14,045 nt of DNA from Thermodesulfovibrionia bacterium (GTDB lineage Bacteria; Nitrospirota; Thermodesulfovibrionia; UBA6902), in contig CAMYJJ010000050.1 in assembly GCA_947258735.1 (NCBI GenBank), positions 1 through 14,045 of the forward strand, written 5' to 3'. Within the stretch, counting starts at the first letter, position 1. Every line of letters begins with the position of its first letter. The translations under genes and the position numbers were made by a program. The notes under the pieces were generated by a model. The model was not told where the DNA came from. It searched no databases and worked only from the letters and a program-made list of their open reading frames with translations. Below, in pieces: positions 1 through 9,500 of the stretch.

Positions 1-530
1 GCAAGACTTGTTATTGCACCTATAGCCAAGTCTCTTCCACTGACAACTGTATTATTGACAAAATTACTATTTGACGCCTGCTCAACACCATTTACATAGA
101 TTTTTGTTCCGCCGGTATCTGTTGTTATTACATAGTGATACCATTGGCCGACTGGTGCTAATTCATAGTAGTAATGGATAGTGTTAACATTGCAATGAGA
201 CGACATGCTATAACTCGGTGTCCCCCAGTGATTTATCCCCATAAACCATGCCCGTCCACATGAGCTTCCACCGTATCCTAAAAGTCCCGGTCGATTGGAA
301 ACCGAATCAGCCTTAAACCATAACGATACAGTCCTTTCTGCCGTCGGCAATGGACTTGCACTGGCTTTGATATAATCATTGCCATCAAAGTAGTAGGCAC
401 TCCCGGTCTTGCCGAATCTGTCCTCAGTTAACGTTGCTCCTATAACCGTACCGTGATTCTCATTTGCACTTTCATCATTCGCATTTCCGTTAAAGGGAAA
501 ATATGTTACTAAACCATCTGTAATAGAACA
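1..530 (-). other. LamG-like domain 3 of the giant protein, cut by the window edge
   Basis: Starts SITDGLVTYFPFNGNANDES, with NHGTVIGATLTEDRFG, YYFDGNDYIKAS, RTVSLWFKAD, WYHYVITTDTGGTKIYVN. It closely resembles the domain at 1730-2372 and follows a MopE array in the same way. The frame is still open at base 1, so the protein continues. Confidence 0.85.
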
Positions 531-3500
531 GACGTCCTCATCAATATTATTGTCGCAGTCGTTGTCCAAATCGTCGCATATTTCCGCTGTCGGAAATACG
601 GCATTGCAAGCAATCCAGTTTCCACTATCATCACAGCTCTCTGTTCCGAAGCTACATACTCCTACATCGGTGCTCCCGCATTGTTGAGTTAAATTTTCTG
701 ATCCATCTAATACTCCATCACAATCATCATCTAATCCGTTGCACACTTCAATATTATCCTCTGTATTATCTGTGCAAATCTGTGTTCCATTTGCACATTC
801 ATATATTCCTTCTTCACAATCATCCATATCTGCTCCATCACAGTCCACTCCGAACCATTCCTCGTCGAAACCGTCAGCTTTTTCAGGGTCATCACAGTTA
901 TTATTCTTGTTATCGCATAACTCAGGCGCTCCCGGATATACTCCTCCGTCAATGTCATTACAGTCATCTCCTCCAATAACTGAAACCGGCCCATCCCACC
1001 CATTGGAGTCTAGTATGCACTCAACATAATTGTCACTGTCATTATCTATCTCTGTTTCAGGTATGGTGCTATCGCAATCGTTCAATTGTCCATCGCATAG
1101 TTCAGGGGCACCAGGATAGACCGTGTTGTCATCATCATTACAATCAACAGGCCCACAGTCTCCACCGTCTGTAGAGTATTCATCTGAATCGTTATCAGTA
1201 CACGGTATGCTGCCTGTAACTTCAAATAGGGCAGAGGCAAGGACGTCACCTCCCAAGACTTCGAGTTGAGCCGAATACCCCAGTCCCCCGCCATGCTTGA
1301 AGTCAAACCTGAGGAGATACGAGCCATTCACATCGGTTAGTACATTCATCGGTGAATTTACAGGCGTATTTCCATCATACAGCTGCACATATCCTGAAGG
1401 ATCAGGAGCTGCAAACGGATATGAAATCTCTAATTCTGCATTGGGTATTGGAATACCCAAAGAATTTTTAACAACAATGTTGAAAATATGAGTTGATATT
1501 GATAATGTCGCTGTATTGTCTGTAAAGGTTACTGAAGAAGGAGATATCGTTATCGTAGCGACGTCACATACATCACCAATCCCGTCGATATCAGCATCTT
1601 CCTGATTCGGATTAGGAACAGTGAGGCAGTTATCATCACATTCGTCTGTAATGCCTCCTGTGCAGAAATTATCTGTAGGACTTCCGCTGCTGTCACCGTC
1701 ATCATAAATGCCATCTCCGTCTGTATCAATCCGTTCCAGTACATATATTTCCCTAACCTGGGAATCCGGGAGGGCTCGGTCATAAAATCTAACTTCATCA
1801 ATGTATCCGATCAATGAATTGGCCGGATTAGAATTGGCTCCCATCCCGAGTATTACTCTGTGATACGTGTCGCTGTAATAAACAGAAGACATGCTGCTAC
1901 TATTGGTCAATTGTGCATTGATGTATGTTTTCACCGTACTACCGTCATAGGTATAACAATAATGTTTCCAGGTCACCGTATCCGTTTCTCCAAATTCCAG
2001 CCACTGTGAGCCGGCATTAGTCTCTCCAGCAAAAGTCATTCCATTCAATTGATTCCAATTATCCAAAACATACATGAGATGCCCTGATATTTCACCTGAG
2101 ACTGATGACGGCCATCCCACTTCGACAATGTACTGCTCCCGGTTATTAGAATCTGTTTTAACCCAAGAACAGACCGTAAAATTTTCTGTCTTGAAGGGCT
2201 GATCATCTTCAACCTCTATATAATCATCGCCATCAAAATACATCACACCGCCCCGAATACTCTTCTCCATCCATGTAGCTCCATCCACTGTCCCATGACG
2301 TTCATTACCGCTCTCATCAGCTGCATCTTCATTGAACGGATAGAACCCTATCATGCCGTCTGAAATGGAGCATGTGCCCTCGTCAACATCACCATCGCAG
2401 TCGTTGTCCAGAGTGTCACATGTCTCGGGAACACTACCGTCCTCAGTGCCTCCGACATCAGTAGAACACATTGCTGAATTCATGTCTGCGCATTCAATAA
2501 TGCCAGGGCCGCACTCCCCTACACCGTCACAGGGTTGGCCGAGACCAAGAACAAGAAAATCTTCATCTGACGTCCCATCACAGTCATTATCTAATCCATC
2601 ACAGAGCTCTGCTATGCTCTGATTATCAGAACCACCGGGCTCTGTAGAGCATATCGATGTATTCAGATCAAAACATTCTATTTCGCCAATTCCGCACTCA
2701 CCTTCACCATCGCAGACAACTCCAATATTAAAGCCTTCGTCGGCATTAGCATCACAATTATTGTCATCACCGTCACAGACTTCAATGGCTACGGGGTTGA
2801 TATCCGGGTTATTGTCATTACAATCTATTTCTGTACCATTTGGACAGTCAGGGTGTCCGTTTTCACCGTAACCGTCACCATCATTGTCCACGCAATTACT
2901 TGCGCAATCAGGATCATCATTATTAATAACGCCGTCACAATCATTATCGAAATCGTCACTACATGTTGGGTCTCCGAACGGTCCCTCGATTTCTTCTGGA
3001 TTTACAAACTCATTACTGTCATCGCAGTCCAGATTGTTTTCAACATAACCATTCGGCTGAGTGCAATGCAGTGCAGAATTATTCAGGTCACCGAATGTGT
3101 CAAGATCATTATCGAGATACCATGTCCCCTGTCCTGTTACGTCAGGATCTTCATCGTCAGTAGCACCATCGCAATCATTGTCTTCGCCGTCACAGACTTC
3201 GGGACTGCCCTGGTATTCAGAGCCGCCCGGGTTAGTTGAACATATTGCCGATATCATTGTTGCACATTCTATAGACCCGGTTCCGCACGCTCCTGTCCCT
3301 TCACATGTATCACCAACATTGTAATCTTCATCCACCGGCCCGTCGCAGTCATCGTCTATGCCGTTACATTCCTCCACATTATCAACTGTATTGTCAGAGC
3401 AAGTCTGCAATCCAGTTGAGCATTCATATACACCTTCTTCACAAAAATCCAAATCCGATCCATCGCAGGATCCGCCAAACCATTGCTCCCCAGAGCCATC

Positions 3501-6500
3501 CGGAGTTCCCGCATCATTATCGTTATCTTTGTTATCGCAAAGTTCAGGAGCACTGGGATATATGGTATCGTCATCGTCATTAAAGTCATCCCCTGCTGTT
3601 ATATAGCATCCGGAAGGTTCACAACCATTTCCCGTGCAAGAATCGGTGACTGTTAAACTGATATAACCATCACCATCACTGTCACAATAATAATTAATTT
3701 CTTCGGTATCTGGCAGGGCAAAAACGAACCTACGGAAATTGGTGCCGTCGAAGTCAGCGAAATATAGTTCTCCGATTGAATCCCAGCCGATCATTGACTG
3801 GAATACGTCAGGCATGACTGACTGGAGATCCGCTATCAGGTTCCCTTCCAGGTTATACAGCGCCCTGTGTGTAATACTGAGAAGGTTGTTGTCTTTTGTG
3901 AAGAGAGCTATGTTCTCATCCTGGCAAAAGTCGGAAGGACAAAGATTTGTCTCGCCTCCTCCGGGGAGATTTATCAAGACATATTGAGGAGTAGACACAA
4001 ACCCTCCTCCCTCAGGAAGTCCATTGAATGTATGGTGGTAAAAAAGGAGAAGGCTTGAATCATAATTTGAGGCCATCATGTTCCACTCGCCGAGGTACGC
4101 CGGTTTGATAACAGTCCTGCCCGTACCGTCCGTGTTCAGGACGACCAGTCTCTCGAAATGACCAGTTTCATAATCAGGACCATCCTCCCTGGCTTCGATT
4201 ACAAAGATCTTTTCACGGTCGCGTGACCCCCAGAACATACGATAACTATAAGGAGACTGCGGCGATGCAAGAACGGATGCATTATTACCGTCCGCATCCA
4301 TTATCATTAATTGACCGTTGTCATTAAAGACTACCCTGTCATCATTATTAAAATACGCAACCGCATCATTACCCGTCACTAAAGCTATCTGTGAGGTAAC
4401 GCCTGAAAAGATGTCATATACATTAACCGCTGCCGTGTCATTGTCAAACCCTTCTGCATATACCAGTAAACTTTGAGTAGAATTCAGACTGCCGAAACTG
4501 CTAAGATTGCTGCAGTTGTCCTTGACCGTGCTCATTACCGCGGCAGACGGATCATAGATGTACAAGTTTATCTGTGTGTCGCTACAGTCTCCATCCGCCG
4601 TAAAACTGCCCATCGGGATCATTTCTTGAGCAATGTTATAACAATCGTTGCATCTTACACCTATAAACATCGCCCTGTGACCCAGATCATCCGACTGAAA
4701 ACTCGGATTGAACATAATGGTATTGCCGTTGTTTCCTATCACATCAGCATAATACGGTGCCAGATCTCCGGAAGGACCAAAGCTTCCATCAGATGCAACA
4801 GAAAGAACCATGTGACTGATTGACATGTATTCAATTGTTCCATCAGAGCTTTGTACCTTCATTGACACTGCGCAGTTACCGCTATCATCGCACGTTATTA
4901 TGCCGATATTACTGTCAAATTGAGCGCCGTCATCATCCCCAAAACTGGCAATTGCCCAGTTGCCCTCAAGGTCAGCAGTCGAATAAGTCCTGTCCCCTTT
5001 CTTCATTATGAGCATTGAATAGAAACGGTTTATGTCATTTCCCGGGGCAGACGCGGCTACAGCCAGGTTTCCGCTGCCCGAAATAGAGCCGTTGAACTGA
5101 CCGTTATTAAAGACGACTGACCCGTCGTCATTAACCAGATAAACACTGCTGCCTGAATAGGGTGCAACCGCCCCATCTCTATTGCCAGTCCCTTCAGCAG
5201 AATAGTTGCCCAAACTATCAGGAGTCAGGATAGAGGAATATGCGGAGTAATAATACGGGCCGTTAGCGTCATATTCGTATTCAATAGAATAATAATCGCC
5301 TGAGAAGTCAGCGTTGCTGTATGTCTTTGTATCGTCTATCTTTACACCAACTACTATCATCTGTGCATCAGGATCATCCGTCCAGTCCATAATGAACATG
5401 TTTCCATTGTCAGAAAGAATAAACTTATGAACCTCTGTTCTGTCACTGAAAACTTCGGTAATCGTAGTACTTCCATCAGGATTTAGGTTTGTCGAATATG
5501 TGAAATCTTCCACAATCGGGGCAGGACTGACCGTGCCGTTATCATTTTCTACTTTAGTCTCGGTTGCTGTGCCGTCACTTCTTAAAATTGATGTTCCAGT
5601 CACTGTTAACCAGGCTCCACTGTTAACATGTGCCAGATTTGTAAATCCCCATTTGCCGACAATGACGTCATCAGCAATAAAGCTCTTCAGTTCGATAAGC
5701 GCACCGAACTCCCCTGTGGATGTAAGAAGGTCACCCTGTGCAACCAGTCCAATACCCTTTACGTAAACGGAAAAGCGTTTGAGTCCGCCGGACAGAGTCT
5801 CATTTGCATTCGGCTCATATGATGCCGGAAAGCCCAGGGTGTTTATACCGAAATTAAGAGGCACTACAGAAGTTCCGGGATCAACAGCAAAAATCACAAG
5901 AGCGTCGGGGTATGTTACTCCGGAAATGGTAACATCCCTTATGTCAACGAGCTTGGGGTCGTCTCCACTAACAGCAACGGGTGAACCGGTGATTCTGTCC
6001 GTACAATCTATTGAAGGCTCGGAAATAATGATATCTCCATCTATTAACTGGCCGGGGAATATTGGCGCCGGCGTATCACAAACAAATGTTTCATTACCCC
6101 ATATTTTAATCTCCGTGCCGTCATTCGTCACATTATAAAACTCATCAACTGTGTCAGGGTTACCTATATTCGCATATGGGAAAACACCTGACTTCATCGT
6201 TTCAGTGCCGTTTATCATCTCTGTGCCGATGATCTTATTGATATATGTCGTTCCTTCTTCACCGGGATCTCCCAGTGTTGTCTCATACACGCGAATCGAA
6301 TTATCCAGCAGGAAGTAATCTACAATTCTGACTGACAAGGTGGAAGCGGCTTGAGGCATAAAGGTCATATAATTAAACGACGCATTTTCAGCTTCATTGT
6401 ATCCATCACCATCTGAATTGTTACGGTCGAATGCCTCGGCCCTGAGATAATATGAATTCCCTTCTATCATCACACCGGCCGGGATATCAAATGAAGTTGT

Positions 6501-9500
6501 GCTATATTCATCGCTCCGATAGATTCTCTTATTCGAAGAGTCAAAAACGCTCACGCTGTAAACATCAGCACCTGGCAGATTATTAAAACTGAAGGTCGGA
6601 GTTGTGGTCAGATCCGAGACCGCAAGGCCGCTGATTACTCCAAGCTGTATCGGATTGTCTATCGGAAGAGCATCAGCTTCCGCTGTCTGGCCCAAATTAT
6701 TTGATACGGTAAAGTGATAAGTCCCGTCCTGATTCGTATAATCAGGATGCAGGCTGTATGTGTGACTGCCTGAAGTATTATCCAAGTTATGAGTTATTGG
6801 GTCTGTTCCGGGCGGCAGATTATCAACGATTACAGAGCTTATGCTGGCCGGTACGCCGCCGAGGTCATCGACTATTGCCTTAAGATGCAGTTTGTATCCA
6901 TTACGAGAGGGGTCTGGGTGATTGGCCATTGTCTCAGTAAATGAATTGACTTTTATAAGGGTCAGGGACTGACCGGGGGTAAATCCCATATGAAGCTCAG
7001 ACCTGTTTTCAAGGTCGTCTAATCCATCGCCGTCGCTACTGTTATGGTCGCGGGCTTCCAATCGGAAGATATAGCTTGAACCGAAACTCATATAAGCAGC
7101 TGGAACTGTAAAATCAGGAGAAGCCTGATTGCCGCTGTCAAGAATTTGTGTAAGCTTGTTGCTGACCGGATTATAGGTATAAATTCTTCCCCTGTAATAA
7201 TCGGCATCAGCAACAGAATCACAGTTGATCGTGGGAGTGGTAGTGTTATAGTCCGGGATGCTGCATGTCATACCGCCGAGGTCTCTCGGGAGATCTATCG
7301 GATGTGTATCAAATGTCTCTGACTGCCCCTGATTATTCGTAACAGTGATCCGGTAAGTACCGCTCTGGCCCGAGTAAGGAATAAACTTGTAAAAATATCC
7401 ATCCGAGGAGTACTGGTCTATAGCGTAGACGTTCGGGTCTGTCTGCGTATTTATATTAGCCGCTGAAACAGACGCGATATTGTCAGGCACCCCGCTAGGA
7501 TCTTCAACATATACCTGGAAATAGAGATAACGTCCATTTACGATACCCGGCTTGTTTATAGTCCTCCTGGTAAAGCTGCTGGCCGATGAGATGCCGAGGC
7601 CTATGGGCAGGTCCAGTGTATGGTCAATTCCGGTTATTGTCTCGTTGGGCTGGTCAATTTCATTGTTCCCATCGGGATCGCAAACAATATTATTCTGGGT
7701 CACAGATTGGATATTCCAGCCGTGTTTAATCGCATTTACGTTCCAACTTCCTCCCATTACCGGAATACGGTAATAGCCGTTGCCGTCTGTATCCGCGCCA
7801 GCATAAATAAAGCCCAGCCCGGTCTGTTCTGATCCGTCAAGCGCGTTCGATGTCCAGGCTCCAACACCAACATCTACAGCCGGAGTCACTCCGTCTGCGC
7901 GGAATACTCTTCCTTCGATGGCACAATCAGCATAATATGCAGTAAGTGTGACAGGTCTGTATTCACCGAAGGCAAGATCTGTTATGTTACCTGATGAATA
8001 AGGGACCAGTTCCTCTGCTATACCGTTTACAAGAGGAGGATGATTCTCGCAATGGAAGCAGGCATTTACATACCAGTCACCTTCCATGACTCCAAGCGTA
8101 CCCTGTCCAAAAGAATTAGTTTCACCGGTGTTATGCAGGTGTTCCAATTCCGGATCACCGCTGGAGTTGTCGGCAGAAATATGAATAAACTGAACAGGCA
8201 GAAAATCTTCGGTCTGCACAGTTACATTTATCCATGCTGTTTCTCTGTAAACTACAAAATCAATGACATTCGGCCCTGACACTGTCGGTACGATAAATGC
8301 ATTATCTTCGTAATTATTGTCCGGCGTGAGGATGTCGAAATATCCAATAGGAGGATTATGCGCCGATACTCGCCATTCATCTCCGGCTATTACATCAAGG
8401 GCAAACAGACCATCAAGGTCTGACTGAGTGTAGCTCTGTTTACCAAACAGAGTTTCTCCTTCAAATTCGATTCCTGAAACAAACGTGCCGATCCCATATT
8501 CAGTCACGATTCCGGTAACCTGGGCAGTTGGCGGATAAAGGATAATACTGTATCCTGAGATCCCGCCAGAAGGTACATTTACGACATCATCCGGAGGACT
8601 AATATAACCGGATTTTTCAGCATCGATCTCCCAATCCTCTCCGGATGAAACATATAACGTGAAGTCACCGTTTATGTCTGTCTCGGTCCATGAATATCTA
8701 TTATTAAATGAATCTGCGTCAACATCTACTCCTCCTATCGGATTGCCTGTACCGCTTTCTGTTACTATGCCTGTAATTTGAGTATCTGCAGAGACAAGGG
8801 ATAAGTCATGTCCTGACACACCGCCTGCGGGAACAGTGATGATGTAGTCTTCCAGCTCAAGATAACCACGCTTGAAAGTGCCGATCTCACAGTCAGTCGG
8901 GTTAGCAAACTGTAATGTGTAATTGCCATTGTCGTCCGAATATGCTGAAGACGCAAGCCTGTCCGGGTTGTCCTGATCGCAATAAATGAGAGCCTGAGAC
9001 ACGGTCGTGGTCGTGCCTTCTTCAAACACGGTTCCAGTTACTGTTATTGGATCGCTTAAACCTACAAGAGTAAATGTATCTGCAGCATTTTCACCTAAAG
9101 AATTCGTTGCCCTGATGATATAATTACCCGGAGGTAACATCCCGTTTTCGAAATGCATCCTTATTGTGATATCTGGACTCGTCGCATCATAATCACCGCT
9201 GAGCATATCACTTGAATAAACGGTGGAACCGTCGGCAATAACATCTCTTATCAGTCCCCATTCACCAGCGTCCATGATACCATTGCCGTTGGCGTCAAAG
9301 ATCAGGTCAACCTGTACTCTTTCACCTGCTGCGTGGGCACGTGTCTGAAATGTCATGCCGTACGGGGAATTGGCAGGGGTGGTCTCCGGTACTGCCAGAA
9401 TAAACAGAGAACCGCTGCATACAGAGGGATCATTACCAGTACTGTCAGAACAGACTTGCGAGCTGCTTACGCAATCATAAACACCCTCCATACATGTATC

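Noticed and set aside
739..3606. Plus-strand open frames rich in Ser, Pro and His across the giant gene
   Set aside because: They are antisense shadows of the Asp/Gly/Cys-rich coding frame. They overlap each other, lack ribosome binding sites and show no domain.
540..3700. Regularly recurring short sequences of the type TCACAGTCATTATC on the plus strand, resembling a CRISPR-like or satellite repeat
   Set aside because: They are the reverse complement of codons for the DNDCD core of MopE-type motifs. Spacing is uneven, copies vary at third codon positions, and the minus-strand protein frame explains them.
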